The notes under the pieces are model-generated. The model was not told where the DNA came from, searched no databases, and saw only the letters and a program-made list of their open reading frames with translations. Below are positions 1 through 8,820 of a stretch of 64,000 nucleotides of DNA, piece after piece; position 1 is the stretch's first letter, and each line of letters begins with the position of its first letter. Source of the DNA: Streptomyces albicerus (GTDB lineage: Bacteria; Actinomycetota; Actinomycetes; Streptomycetales; Streptomycetaceae). The DNA is taken from contig NZ_VWMY01000006.1 of the NCBI RefSeq assembly GCF_008905045.1, forward strand, positions 155,557 through 219,556. The letters are read 5' to 3'. The translations under genes were made by a program, and so were the position numbers.

Positions 1-1061
1 TTGGCGCCCGCGAGACCGAGCCGTTCGCGCAGTACGTAGAGCAGCGATTCGCCGATCCAGGCGTCGGTCACGGGCCGTTCCACGCCGTTCACCCGCAGGA
101 TGTACGAGGCGAGGGGGTGGTCGATGTGCGAGGACGCGCCCTGGGAGTCGTCGGCCGCGGGCTCCTCGGCGGTGTCGTCGGGCGCCTCGGCGGACTCCTC
201 CGGAGAGACCGCTTCGGGCTCGGCGGCAGGTTCGTCGGCGGGCTCCGGGGTGCCGTGTCCCGCCGGTGCCTCCGCGGGTTCCTCGTGCACCGGTTCTTCG
301 CGCTCTACGGAGACGGCGATTTCGTCGGCGTGCTCTCCGGAGACGGCGATGATCTCGGCGGCGTCGTGCTCGGCGCGGGGCGGCGCGATGTCGTGGTCGG
401 CGTGCGGCGCGACGGCGTGCTCGGCGCGGGACGCCGCCTCGTCGGCGGACGGCGGCTGGTCCGGGGCGGGCTGCTGGGCCCAGGGCTCGTTGGCCCAGGG
501 CGCGGCCGCTCCGCCCGGCAGGGTGGCCGGCGGGGTGCCGCCCCACTGCTCGACCAGCGACGACGTGGTGAACTCGCCGGACTCGTCGGGCAGCTCACCG
601 TCGGCGACGGGGATGGACCACTGTCCGGTCACGTCGTGTCCGGGCGCGCCCTGGCCTCCCTGGCCGCCGTGTGAGGGCTGGTCGAAGGTCCACTGGCCGG
701 TGGCCCCGGGGTTGTACGAGAACGCGTCCTGGGCGGGCTGCCGGTGCTCTTCAGGCATGGCGTTCGGGTCGGGCCACTGCACGGTCTGCGGCTGCCCGGC
801 GTCGGCGACCTCGGGCGGTACGGCCCAGGACCCGGAGGCGGCCGGGTCGGTCCCCGTGTCCGTGGTGGGAGCGGCCGTTATCGGCGGCGGTACGTAGCCG
901 TGGCCGGGCGCGGCGAGCGGCGAGTCCGCGAGGAGGGCGTCGATGCCCCCTTCGGGGAGCTTGACGAAGGCGGTGGCGCCGTCGTCGTAGTCGCCCTGAG
1001 GCAGCGGATCCCAGCGGCTGCCCGCCTGAGGGGCGCCCTCTCCGTGCTGGTCGTCGGTCAC
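1..1061 (-). CDS. Xanthine dehydrogenase-type 2Fe-2S subunit, partial (C-terminus outside window)
   Basis: Leftward gene starting at a GTG that overlaps the stop of the upstream FAD-subunit gene (GTGA), which implies translational coupling. About 310 residues of low-complexity sequence rich in Glu, Ala, Pro and Asp come first. Near the window edge a plant-type ferredoxin fold begins (SYILRVNGVERPVTDAWIGE, then LLYVLRERLGL). The cysteine ligands are beyond the edge. In the family the 2Fe-2S subunit passes electrons between the molybdopterin and FAD centres of a purine (xanthine/hypoxanthine) hydroxylase. The neighbouring FAD gene supports this. The long acidic extension is far larger than the usual 160-residue subunit. 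Its role is unknown. Confidence 0.75.
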   Translation of the reverse strand, partial: MTDDQHGEGAPQAGSRWDPLPQGDYDDGATAFVKLPEGGIDALLADSPLAAPGHGYVPPPITAAPTTDTGTDPAASGSWAVPPEVADAGQPQTVQWPDPNAMPEEHRQPAQDAFSYNPGATGQWTFDQPSHGGQGGQGAPGHDVTGQWSIPVADGELPDESGEFTTSSLVEQWGGTPPATLPGGAAAPWANEPWAQQPAPDQPPSADEAASRAEHAVAPHADHDIAPPRAEHDAAEIIAVSGEHADEIAVSVEREEPVHEEPAEAPAGHGTPEPADEPAAEPEAVSPEESAEAPDDTAEEPAADDSQGASSHIDHPLASYILRVNGVERPVTDAWIGESLLYVLRERLGLAGA

Positions 1062-1951
1062 GAAAGTGCCCTCCCCAGTGCTCGTCGGGCCAGCGCGGCG
1101 ACAGTGCGCCGCAGGTGCAGTACGGCGGGCGGCAGCTGCTCTACGGAGCCGTCCTCGGCGGGGGCCGGGTCGGGGATGCAGGCCGCGGCGACGTACTCCC
1201 CGAAGGCGGTCAGCGCCTCGGGGACGATCGCGCGGTTGTTGTCCCAGTCGATCAGCGAGGCGACCCACTGCTCGGCGTCCAGGGGACGCAGCGGCATCGG
1301 CGCTATGGCCCCCACGGCGCACCGCACTCCGCGCCGGGCGGGGTCGAGGACGAGCGACACGGACGCGATGGAGCGTCCGGGGCCGGTCCGTCCGGTCGCC
1401 TTCAGGAAGACCTGCGGGGCGTGCAGCAGCGGCACGCGCACGTACCCGATGAGTTCGCCGCCGCGGAGCATCTCCATGCCCGCGAGCAGGTGCGAGACGG
1501 GGATCTCACGGCGGGCGCCGCCCGGGCCCGCGATGATGAGTGTCGCCTCCAGGGCGGCCAGTACCGGAAGCGCGTCCCCCGTAGGGGATGCCGACGCGAT
1601 GTTGCCGCCCAGGGTGCCCGCGTTGCGGATCTGCGGTGGTCCCGCGGCTCTCGCGGCGGCCGCGAGGGCGGGGATGAGGGCGGCGAAGTCGGGGCGTCCC
1701 ATGCGGGCGTGGGTGAGGCCCGCGCCGAGGAGCGCGTGGCCGTCCTGGTACTGCCAGCCGCGGATCTCGCTGATCCGGCCGAGGCCGACGAGCGCGGCGG
1801 GCCTCATCTGCCCGGAGTTGACGGCGGCCATGAGGTCGGTGCCGCCGGCCACGGGAACGGCGGCCGGCATGGCGGCGAGCGCCGCCACTGCCTCGTCCAG
1901 CGAGGCGGGCAGCGTGACGGCCTGCGCCGCCTGCGGTGCGTGCGTGGTCAA
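1058..1951 (-). CDS. Xanthine dehydrogenase-type FAD-binding subunit
   Basis: About 297 residues. Family hallmarks of the molybdopterin dehydrogenase FAD domain are visible: VPVAGGTDLMAAVNSG near residues 30-45 (pyrophosphate binding) and QIRNAGTLGGNIASASPTGD near 105-125, followed by the CO dehydrogenase flavoprotein C-terminal domain. It would accept electrons from the FeS subunit and pass them to NAD+ in purine catabolism. I chose the TTG at 1951 because GGGAAGG lies a suitable distance upstream and the protein then starts just before the conserved domain; an upstream ATG at 2041 would add 30 unlikely residues. The 3' end overlaps the start of the FeS-subunit gene by four bases. Confidence 0.85.
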   Translation of the reverse strand: MTTHAPQAAQAVTLPASLDEAVAALAAMPAAVPVAGGTDLMAAVNSGQMRPAALVGLGRISEIRGWQYQDGHALLGAGLTHARMGRPDFAALIPALAAAARAAGPPQIRNAGTLGGNIASASPTGDALPVLAALEATLIIAGPGGARREIPVSHLLAGMEMLRGGELIGYVRVPLLHAPQVFLKATGRTGPGRSIASVSLVLDPARRGVRCAVGAIAPMPLRPLDAEQWVASLIDWDNNRAIVPEALTAFGEYVAAACIPDPAPAEDGSVEQLPPAVLHLRRTVAALARRALGRALS

Positions 1952-2230
1952 AACCGGCTGCCCCTTCCCGCTGCCCCACCTGGTCCCACCTGTGTTGCCG
2001 TACGGTACGTGCTGACAGGGCGGACGTGGCAACTCTGGCACATCTTCCCCGTCCCTCGACGCGGGGGTCCGCTAGGAGGCATTCCTACCCGCCACCGGCG
2101 GATGGTCCGTTTTCGCACCACATCGCCCGTCAGCGTGAATTGACATTCTTCGATGCCTCTTGGGCACCTTTCTCCTCGGGGGCCACCGTCCCAGGGCAAC
2201 CGCTTCGGACGACACCCTGTGGGAGCCACC

Positions 2231-3853
2231 TCACACGTTTGGAGGCGCCCCCTCGATCGGGCGTCCGAGCACACCGGGGCGTCGCTGCCACGGCAACGGC
2301 CCGGTGGGCGGGCGGTAGGCGACCCCCAGGGCGTCAAGTCGCCGGTAATGGGCGGTCATCCGTCGCTCGAAGTCAGTGAAGTCGCGTTCGGCGGGGGCGG
2401 GCAGGGCGCTCCAGGCGACCTCGGCGAAGGCCGCGAGCCGTGGGAACGCCTGGTAGTCCACGCGCGCGTGGTCCTCCATCACCTCGGTCCACAGGTTTGC
2501 CTGGGTGCCCAGGACGTGCCGCGCCTGACCTGGGGTCAACTCCGGTGGTACGGGCTCGAAACGGTAGACGTCCTCCAGGGTGCGTACGTAGCCGATGGGC
2601 ACCGGCTCGTCCGGGCCGCCGTGCTGACGGTGGTCCAGGTACACCTGCTGCTCGGGGCACATGACGACGTCGTGGCCCGCCCGTGCTGCCGTGATGCCGC
2701 CCTGGTAGCCGCGCCACGAGGACACCGCGGCACCCGGAGCGAGGCCGCCCTCCAGGATCTCGTCCCAGCCGATCAGTCGGCGCCCGCGCGCGGTCAGCCA
2801 CGTGTCGAAGTGCCGGATGAACCACGACTGCAGTTCGTCCTCGTCCGCGAGCCCGAGTTCCTCGATCCGCGCCTGTGCGGTGGGCGACGCCTTCCACTGC
2901 TCCTTGGCGCACTCGTCGCCGCCGACGTGAATGAACTGCGAGGGGAACAGGTCGAGGAGTTCCTCGAAGACCCCCTCGTAGAAGCGCAGGGCGTTGTCAG
3001 TGGGGGCGAGTACGTTTTTGGAGACGCCCCAGGTGTCCCAGACGGAGAGGGAGGTCGTGTCGATGACGTCGGTGTTGCCGAGTTCCGGATATGCGGCGAT
3101 GGCGGCCTGCGAGTGGCCCGGGATGTCGATTTCGGGGACGACGGTGATATGCCGCTCGGCCGCGTACGCGACGATCTCGCGGATGTCGTCCTGGGTGTAG
3201 AAGCCCCCGTGCGGCTTCTCCTCCCAGAGGGGCGAGGCACGATGGCCGAATTTCGTGCGCGCCCGCCATGATCCGGTCTCCGTGAGCTTCGGGTACCGCT
3301 TGATCTCGATGCGCCAGCCCTGGTCGTCGGTGAGGTGGAAGTGGAAGACGTTCAGCTTGTGCGCGGCCATCAGGTCGAGATAGCGCAGGACACCGTCCTT
3401 GGGCATAAAGTGCCGTGAGACGTCGAGCATGAGGCCGCGCCAGCCGAATCGCGGGGCGTCATCGATGATCTGGAGCGGGATGCCGTAGGTGGTGTCCGGC
3501 CGGACGGGAGCCCGCCGGAAGGCGTCCGGACCGATGAGCTGACGCAGCGTCTGGGCGCCCCAGAACACCCCGGCGGGGCCGCCGCCGCGGATCTCGACGC
3601 CCCGGTCGGCGACGACACTGAGTTTGTAGGCCTCCGGTTCCAGGGTGCCGTCGATACGCAGACGTACGGAGTTCTCGGCGTCCTCCTCGCCGGGCGGCAG
3701 GGAAAGTCCCAGGGCCATGCCGAGCGTCGCGCGCAGCCAGCGTTCGGTGGTGCCGGTACCGGGCCCGGCCCACAGCGAAGTGCCCGCGTCGAGCGGGACG
3801 CCTCGGCGCATGGGGCCCTCGACGGCGGAGGGCGCCGGAATCACATCACTCAC
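2231..3853 (-). CDS. GH20 beta-N-acetylhexosaminidase
   Basis: 540 residues with a GH20b N-terminal domain (about 1-125) and a GH20 TIM barrel. The catalytic Asp-Glu pair is D313-E314 in FIHVGGDECAKEQW. Substrate-site motifs FHFHLTDDQGWRIEIK (169-185) and PEIDIPGHSQAA (240-251) are intact. The enzyme removes terminal GlcNAc/GalNAc from chito-oligosaccharides or glycoconjugates. No signal peptide is evident, so it probably acts in the cytoplasm on oligosaccharides imported by the ABC system encoded just upstream. It is the last gene of that operon, one base after the permease stop. Products feed GlcNAc metabolism. Confidence 0.93.
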   Translation of the reverse strand: MSDVIPAPSAVEGPMRRGVPLDAGTSLWAGPGTGTTERWLRATLGMALGLSLPPGEEDAENSVRLRIDGTLEPEAYKLSVVADRGVEIRGGGPAGVFWGAQTLRQLIGPDAFRRAPVRPDTTYGIPLQIIDDAPRFGWRGLMLDVSRHFMPKDGVLRYLDLMAAHKLNVFHFHLTDDQGWRIEIKRYPKLTETGSWRARTKFGHRASPLWEEKPHGGFYTQDDIREIVAYAAERHITVVPEIDIPGHSQAAIAAYPELGNTDVIDTTSLSVWDTWGVSKNVLAPTDNALRFYEGVFEELLDLFPSQFIHVGGDECAKEQWKASPTAQARIEELGLADEDELQSWFIRHFDTWLTARGRRLIGWDEILEGGLAPGAAVSSWRGYQGGITAARAGHDVVMCPEQQVYLDHRQHGGPDEPVPIGYVRTLEDVYRFEPVPPELTPGQARHVLGTQANLWTEVMEDHARVDYQAFPRLAAFAEVAWSALPAPAERDFTDFERRMTAHYRRLDALGVAYRPPTGPLPWQRRPGVLGRPIEGAPPNV

Positions 3854-3854
3854 G

Positions 3855-4802
3855 TCAGTCCTTCACCGCGCCGCCCAGTCCGGAGACCAGCCGTCGCTGT
3901 ACGAGTACGAAGAAGATCAGTACCGGAATCGTCATCACCGTGGACGCTGCCATCACACCGCCCCAGTCCGGGTCGTCGGGCTTGTAGAAGACAAGGAGGG
4001 CCATCGGCAGCGTGGACTGCGAAGTGTCGCTGATGATGAAGGACTTGGCGAAGAGGAAGTCGTTCCAGGCGGAGATGAACGAGAAGACGCTGGTGGCGAC
4101 GAGCCCCGGAAAGACCAGCGGGAAAAGGATCTGCCACAGGAACCGCGTCCGGCTCGCCCCGTCGATGTACGCCGCCTCCTCCAGCGCCTCCGGGACGGCC
4201 TTCACAAAGCCCCGCAGCATCCAGATCGCGAAGGGCAGCGAGAAGGCGATGTGCGGCAGGATCAGCGCGCCCAGCGTGTTGAGCTGCCCGAGGTCCCGCA
4301 TCTGGAAGAAGAGGGGGATCGTCAGGGCCTCGATGGGCACCATCTGCGCGATCAGGAACATGATCAGCAGGGTGGTGCGGAAACGGAAGCGGAATCGTGT
4401 CACGGCGGTCGCCGCTAGAAACGCGATGAGGGCCGAGACGGCGACCACGGTGACCGCCACGACAAGGCTGTTGAGGAAGTAACGGCCGAATTCCTGCTGC
4501 CCGAAGACGCGTCGGAAGGAATCCAGGGACGGGGACAGCGTCCAGGGCCGCGGCTCGGTCGACTCGATCTCTCCGGCGGGCTTGAAGGCGCTGAGCGCCA
4601 TCCAATAGAGGGGGAATGCGACGACGGCCGCGATCAGCAGTGCCGAGGCCTCCGCGGCCAGCCGCCACGGTCGCTGTACGGAACGGCGTACGAAACCGCG
4701 TACAAAGCCCTTGGTCTGCACGGGAGTTGCGGTACTCGCGGTACTCGCGAGCCCCGTCGGACGCGTGGAAGTCGTGGAAGTGGTGGAACTCATGGAACTC
4801 AC
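3855..4802 (-). CDS. Carbohydrate ABC transporter permease, MalG type
   Basis: 315 residues, starting at a GTG that overlaps the preceding permease stop (GTGA). The first 40 residues are Ser/Thr rich. About six membrane segments follow, beginning AEASALLIAAVVAFPLYWMALSAF. The EAA loop that contacts the ATPase is EEAAYIDGASRTRFLWQILF near residues 205-225. This is the inner-membrane partner of the MalF-type permease in a CUT1 sugar importer. No ATPase gene is nearby, so the system probably shares an MsiK-like ATPase, as Streptomyces sugar importers generally do. The linked GH20 gene suggests chito-oligosaccharide cargo. Confidence 0.9.
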   Translation of the reverse strand: MSSMSSTTSTTSTRPTGLASTASTATPVQTKGFVRGFVRRSVQRPWRLAAEASALLIAAVVAFPLYWMALSAFKPAGEIESTEPRPWTLSPSLDSFRRVFGQQEFGRYFLNSLVVAVTVVAVSALIAFLAATAVTRFRFRFRTTLLIMFLIAQMVPIEALTIPLFFQMRDLGQLNTLGALILPHIAFSLPFAIWMLRGFVKAVPEALEEAAYIDGASRTRFLWQILFPLVFPGLVATSVFSFISAWNDFLFAKSFIISDTSQSTLPMALLVFYKPDDPDWGGVMAASTVMTIPVLIFFVLVQRRLVSGLGGAVKD

Positions 4803-6214
4803 AGCTCCTCACCCTGCCTTCGCAGCAGCCTCAGATATACGAGCGTGACCGCCAGCAGAATCAGCAGCATCACCACTCCGATCGCCGAGCCGAGGCTGTA
4901 CTGCGAGGACGCGAAGGCCTTCTGGTAGGCGTACACGTTCAGGACGAGGTTCTGGCCGGCGATGCCGCCGCCGTTGGTCATCACATAGATCTGTGTGAAG
5001 ACCTTGAAGTCCCAGATGACCGACTGGATGGTGACGACCACCAGGATCGGGCGGAGCATCGGCGCGAGCACCGAGCGCCAGATCCGCCACTGGGAGGCAC
5101 CGTCCAGGGACGCGGCCTCCAGGACCTCGGCCGGTACGGCCCGGATGCCGGCGTACACCGTCACCATCACGAACGGGAAGGAGCACCAGACCACTTCGAG
5201 CAGGACGAGGGCGAAGGCGCTGTAACGGCCGTACGTCCACGAGTGGTCGCCGAGCCCGAGGATCCGGTTGACCGGCCCGAAGTCGGCGTCGAACAGGAGC
5301 AGCCACACCGTCGACCCGGTGACCGCGGGCGTCGCCCACGCGCCGAGCCCGGCCAGCATCAGCGCGAGCCGTGGCACGGCACGGACACGTGTCAGGAGGA
5401 CGGCGAGCGCGCAGCCGACCGCCAGGGTCGACACGACGCACGCCGCCGCGAACAGCACGGTGGCCAGCAGCACTTGCCAGAACTGCTGGTCGCCGAAGAG
5501 CGTCGCGTAGTTCCCGAACCCCTGGAAAGTCGTCGGCTCCCCGCCGCTGACCTGCGCCTGCGTGTACTCAAGGAACGAGATCAGCCCGAGCTGGTAGACG
5601 GGGTAGACGAGCAGCCCACCCAGCACGACGAGAGCGGGCGCGAGATAGAGCCAGGGCGTCCAACCGCCCCGCGCGAGCGGCGACTTGCGCCGCGCCGCCG
5701 CGCCGCGGCCCGGCCGGGGGGCGGCGGGCGGCCGCGACCCCTTCGCCGACTGCTCGGAGCTCGCCGCCTCCCGGACCGCGACCGACACCGCGGCCCCCGA
5801 CCGGCCTGCGCCGAGATCACCCGCCGCCCCAGAGCCAACACCCGCCACCGGAGAACGAAGCCCTCCGGGTGGAGTGATGCCCGCGGAACCGGCACCGGCC
5901 GCCAAGCGGGACACCTCCTGCCCGCCAGACAGAGCCCCCTCGCCAGGCAGGGCCTGCACCGGGCCGCGCCCGGCGGCGTCCGGCGCCGCCGCCTCGCCCG
6001 GCCCGGGCACAGCCCCGGACTCGGCGGAAGCCGCCTTCTCTGGTTCGGCCGACCGGGCCTCCCGGGGCCCCGCCGCCGGGGCCTCACCGGGCTCGGCCGC
6101 TCCGGCCGCCCTGTCGCCCCCGGCCGGAGCCGGCTCACCGGCCCGCCGCGCAGGGACACCGCGGCCGGGCGGTGGGGCGGATCCGGGAAGCGGACGGTTC
6201 GTCATCCGGCTCAC
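4799..6214 (-). CDS. Carbohydrate ABC transporter permease, MalF type, with long Ala/Pro-rich N-terminus
   Basis: 471 residues. The last 300 form a standard MalF-like permease: first membrane segment PWLYLAPALVVLGGLLVYPV, and EAA loop LEAASLDGASQWRIWRSVLAP. The N-terminal 170 residues are a disordered Ala/Pro/Gly/Glu-rich stretch not seen in typical family members of about 300 residues. The GTG start at 6214 overlaps the binding-protein stop (GTGA). An internal start nearer the first membrane segment is possible, but the reading frame stays open and the coupling favours the long form. It works with the neighbouring MalG-type permease and binding protein in sugar uptake. Confidence 0.85.
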   Translation of the reverse strand: MSRMTNRPLPGSAPPPGRGVPARRAGEPAPAGGDRAAGAAEPGEAPAAGPREARSAEPEKAASAESGAVPGPGEAAAPDAAGRGPVQALPGEGALSGGQEVSRLAAGAGSAGITPPGGLRSPVAGVGSGAAGDLGAGRSGAAVSVAVREAASSEQSAKGSRPPAAPRPGRGAAARRKSPLARGGWTPWLYLAPALVVLGGLLVYPVYQLGLISFLEYTQAQVSGGEPTTFQGFGNYATLFGDQQFWQVLLATVLFAAACVVSTLAVGCALAVLLTRVRAVPRLALMLAGLGAWATPAVTGSTVWLLLFDADFGPVNRILGLGDHSWTYGRYSAFALVLLEVVWCSFPFVMVTVYAGIRAVPAEVLEAASLDGASQWRIWRSVLAPMLRPILVVVTIQSVIWDFKVFTQIYVMTNGGGIAGQNLVLNVYAYQKAFASSQYSLGSAIGVVMLLILLAVTLVYLRLLRRQGEEL

Positions 6215-7524
6215 CCCGCGGAGCTGAACGCGGCGTTCATCTTCTTCGCCGCGTCCTTCGAGGCCGCCGCCACGTCCTTACGGCCGCTGACGATCTCCTG
6301 GAACATCGTCGGCAGGACGAGGGACGCGTCGATCTGGGACCAGGCGGGCGAGGCCGGCACGAACTTGGCGCCCGCGCCGAGGGTCTTCACGAAGGGCTCG
6401 ACGTACGCCTCGCGCTGCGCGACGTCCTGGCGTACGTCCGTGAACGTCGGCAGGAAGCCCATCGCGTCGAAGAGTTCGCCCTGCGTCTTCTTCGAGGCCA
6501 GTTGCTCCATCAGGTCGACGGCGAGGGTGCGGTGCGTGGTGCTGTTCAGTACGCCGAGGTTGTTGCCGCCCGCGAACGCGGGAGCGATCTCGCCCGACTT
6601 CAGCCCCGGCAGCGGCACGACGGCGAACTTGCCCTTCACCTTCCCGGCCTCCACCGCCGTGTAGTTGAAGTCACCGCCGATCGCCATGCCCGCCTTGCCC
6701 GAGGCGAAGGCGGTGACGGTGTCGTTGCCGCCCATGCCCGCGCACTTGGCGGCCGGGCAGTTGTCGTCGCCGAAGAGCGAGGTGTACGCCTTGATGCCCT
6801 TCTGGGACGCCGCGCTGTCGATCGTCGAGGCGTACGAGCCGCCCTTGCCCTGGGCGATCTCGCCGTCGTTGGACCAGATGAACGGCATCGCGCCGAACGT
6901 GTAGGCGCCGCCGACCGCGAGCCCGTACAGGTCCGGCTTCGCCTGCCGGATCGCCTTGGCCGTGCTGATCAACTCGCCCTGTGTCTTGGGGACTTCGAGG
7001 TCCAGCTCCTTGAAGATGTCCGTGCGGTAGTAGAGGGCACGGACGCCTACGAAGTAGGGGGCGCCGTAGATCTTGCCGTCGACCGTGACGGACTGCTTGG
7101 CGGTCGGGTCGGTGTCCTTGGACTCGCTCCAGTCCGTGAACTCCTTGGTGACGTCGGCGAGTCCGCCGTCCTTGACGTAACCGGCCGTGTCGGTGTTCCC
7201 GTACTCGATGAGGTCGGGCGCGCTCTTGGGGTCGTTGAAGGCGGCCTTGATCTTCTCGGCGCGGGTCTCGACGGGGATGTACTGGACGTCGACCTCGGTG
7301 TCCTTGTGGGCCTTCTCGAAGGCCGCGACGACACTGTCGACGACCTTCTCCTTCGGCCCGTTGTTGACCTCCTGGAAGAGCCAGACGCGCAGGGTGCCGC
7401 TTTCCTCGTCCTTTCCACCGGAGTTGTCGGAGGACTCGGGGGCACAGGCGGTCGCCATGAGTCCGGCGACGACAAGTGCGGCGATCGGGGCGGCCGTTCG
7501 GGCAGAGAGCTTAGGGAGCTTCAT
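6211..7524 (-). CDS. Extracellular sugar-binding lipoprotein of ABC importer
   Basis: 437 residues from an ATG with GGAGGA upstream; the longer open frame to 7677 runs into promoter DNA and is rejected. The N-terminus is a lipoprotein signal (MKLPKLSART basic region, hydrophobic core, cleavage before Cys in LMATAC). The mature protein matches family 1 solute-binding proteins (TLRVWLFQEVNN..., DLIEYGNTDTAGY, GKAGMAIGGDFNY). It captures sugar outside the membrane for the two permeases encoded downstream. Operon position next to a GH20 hexosaminidase and the DasR-like operator upstream suggest chitin-derived oligosaccharides. The actual ligand is inferred. Confidence 0.9.
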   Translation of the reverse strand: MKLPKLSARTAAPIAALVVAGLMATACAPESSDNSGGKDEESGTLRVWLFQEVNNGPKEKVVDSVVAAFEKAHKDTEVDVQYIPVETRAEKIKAAFNDPKSAPDLIEYGNTDTAGYVKDGGLADVTKEFTDWSESKDTDPTAKQSVTVDGKIYGAPYFVGVRALYYRTDIFKELDLEVPKTQGELISTAKAIRQAKPDLYGLAVGGAYTFGAMPFIWSNDGEIAQGKGGSYASTIDSAASQKGIKAYTSLFGDDNCPAAKCAGMGGNDTVTAFASGKAGMAIGGDFNYTAVEAGKVKGKFAVVPLPGLKSGEIAPAFAGGNNLGVLNSTTHRTLAVDLMEQLASKKTQGELFDAMGFLPTFTDVRQDVAQREAYVEPFVKTLGAGAKFVPASPAWSQIDASLVLPTMFQEIVSGRKDVAAASKDAAKKMNAAFSSAG

Positions 7525-7545
7525 CAGGCGTCCTCCGGGGGCGCG

Positions 7546-7581
7546 TTGCAGCACGTGCAATGGTGGTTTTGCGCTGCACAA
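7546..7581. promoter_or_regulatory. Two TTG-n-CAA palindromes at the predicted start region
   Basis: TTGCAGCACGTGCAA (7546-7560) is a near-perfect inverted repeat, and TTGCGCTGCACAA (7569-7581) has the same TTGC...GCAA outline. They cover the predicted transcription start and leader of the sugar operon, a typical place for a repressor. The regulator is unknown; no regulator gene lies beside the operon. Confidence 0.35.
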
Positions 7582-7588
7582 CACCCGG

Positions 7589-7618
7589 AGGCTATGGAGT
7601 ACATGAACATGCCCACAA
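7589..7618 (-). promoter_or_regulatory. Predicted promoter of the sugar ABC/GH20 operon
   Basis: On the minus strand TTGTGG (7618-7613) is followed after 18 bp by TAGCCT (7594-7589), a fair sigma-70/HrdB-type match. Predicted transcription start is near 7582, about 58 bases before the ATG. The DasR-like palindrome sits directly upstream of, and touching, the -35 box. Pattern match only. Confidence 0.5.
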
Positions 7619-7633
7619 GAGGTCTCAACCACT
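7618..7633. promoter_or_regulatory. Candidate DasR operator (dre)
   Basis: The minus strand reads AGTGGTTGAGACCTCT, 13 of 16 positions identical to the DasR consensus AGTGGTCTAGACCACT. DasR is a GntR-family regulator that responds to glucosamine-6-phosphate and controls chitin and GlcNAc genes in Streptomyces. Placement next to the -35 box of an importer plus hexosaminidase operon fits that regulon. A further half-site AGTGGTC lies at 7664-7670. Confidence 0.6.
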
Positions 7634-7699
7634 CTGTGACCGGCTGAAGCACTCCGTGCAACGAGTGGTCGGTACACGGGTATCGCGCGGGCAGCACAA

Positions 7700-7735
7700 A
7701 GGCCCCGGATGCGCCGAGAATGCGCATTCGGGGCC
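7700..7735. terminator. Hairpin terminator after the yqgE-DUF3039 genes
   Basis: AGGCCCCGGATGCGC pairs with GCGCATTCGGGGCCT around a short loop. It lies left of the leftward DUF3039 gene and upstream of the sugar operon, so it can insulate the two. No strong T-run follows, as is common in Streptomyces. Confidence 0.65.
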
Positions 7736-7912
7736 TACGACTTCAGGGCCTACGACAGACAAGCCGCCAGGGAAGACGTCAGGGAAGACGACGAGAAGTC
7801 GAGCTCCGGGTACGACGAGACCGCGACAGCCCCCACCGGGGCGCCGCGGCCGTGCTCAGCCTCCGCCGCGTACCGAATCAGCCGCGCACTGAATCAGAAG
7901 GAGCCGGAGGCG

Positions 7913-8209
7913 TTACTTGTCGCCGCCGCCCTTGCCCTCGTCGCCGCCGGAGCCCATGGACTCGTAGATCTCCTTGCACATGGGGCACACGGGGTACTTC
8001 TTCGGATCGCGGCCCGGCACCCAGACCTTGCCGCAGAGCGCGACGACGGGCGTACCGTCCAACGCGCTCGCCATGATCTTGTCCTTCTGGACGTAGTGGG
8101 CGAAGCGCTCGTGGTCCCCGTCGCCGTGCGACGTCTGCGGCGTCGGCTCTACGAGGGTCCCCGTCCCAGTGCCTCGCTGGGGCTGGGTCTCAGGCTCAAG
8201 AGTGCTCAT
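7913..8209 (-). CDS. DUF3039 family small protein with CxxC motifs
   Basis: 98 residues, well conserved in actinomycetes as DUF3039. The core is GDHERFAHYVQKDKIMASAL followed by TPVVALCGKVWVPGRDP and PVCPMCKEIY, that is Cys59, Cys75 and Cys78. This suggests a small zinc-binding fold, but the function is not known. The tail is Gly/Lys rich. The ATG at 8209 was chosen because the longer frame to 8830 overlaps yqgE antisense-like. It lies 29 bp after yqgE and is probably cotranscribed. Confidence 0.85.
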   Translation of the reverse strand: MSTLEPETQPQRGTGTGTLVEPTPQTSHGDGDHERFAHYVQKDKIMASALDGTPVVALCGKVWVPGRDPKKYPVCPMCKEIYESMGSGGDEGKGGGDK

Positions 8210-8238
8210 AAACGCAAGAGTACTGAAGCCGAGGGGCA

Positions 8239-8820
8239 TCAGTTGAGCGAAGGGTCGTCCGGATACGTGGCCACCATCGCCAGCTCGTTGCGCTGGCGGC
8301 GCAGCACCTCGCGCCACAGCCGTTCCGGAGAGGGCGAGGAGACGTCTCCGGGCTCGGACTCGACGACGTACCAGGCGCCCTCGACGAGCTCGTCCTCCAG
8401 CTGTCCGGGGCCCCAGCCCGCGTACCCGGCGAAGATCCGCAGCGAACCGAGGGCCGAGGCCAGCAGCTCCGGCGGAGCCTCCAGATCCACCAGACCGATC
8501 GCGCCGTGCACCCGGCGCCAGCCGAGCGGAGCCCGCTCCCCGGAGGCGCCGCCGGGAATCACCGCCACGCCGAGCGCCGAGTCGAGCGAGACCGGACCGC
8601 CCTGGAAGACGACGCCGGGATCGCCCGCGAGGTCCGCCCAGCCCGAGAGAATGTCGCCCACGTCCACCGGTGTGGGGCGGTTGAGGACGACGCCCAGGGA
8701 GCCCTCCTCGTCGTGGTCGAGGAGCAGCACCACCGCACGGTCGAAGTTCGGGTCCGCCAGGGCGGGCGTGGCCACGAGCAGCCGCCCTGTGAGCGAGGAC
8801 ACCTCGGTCATGGCAGACAT
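8239..8820 (-). CDS. YqgE/AlgH family protein
   Basis: About 193 residues of the UPF0301 (YqgE/AlgH) family: SSLTGRLLVATPALADPNFD, then VVLLLDHDEEGSLGVVLNRP, GGPVSLD and GYAGWGPGQLEDEL are signature segments. The fold is known but the biochemical role is not; in pseudomonads AlgH was linked to alginate regulation. The start is uncertain: ATG at 8820 (MSAMTEV...) or ATG at 8811 (MTEVSS...), the latter being the commoner N-terminus in relatives. It is divergent from murA and shares about 240 bp of intergenic DNA with it. Confidence 0.9.
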   Translation of the reverse strand: MSAMTEVSSLTGRLLVATPALADPNFDRAVVLLLDHDEEGSLGVVLNRPTPVDVGDILSGWADLAGDPGVVFQGGPVSLDSALGVAVIPGGASGERAPLGWRRVHGAIGLVDLEAPPELLASALGSLRIFAGYAGWGPGQLEDELVEGAWYVVESEPGDVSSPSPERLWREVLRRQRNELAMVATYPDDPSLN

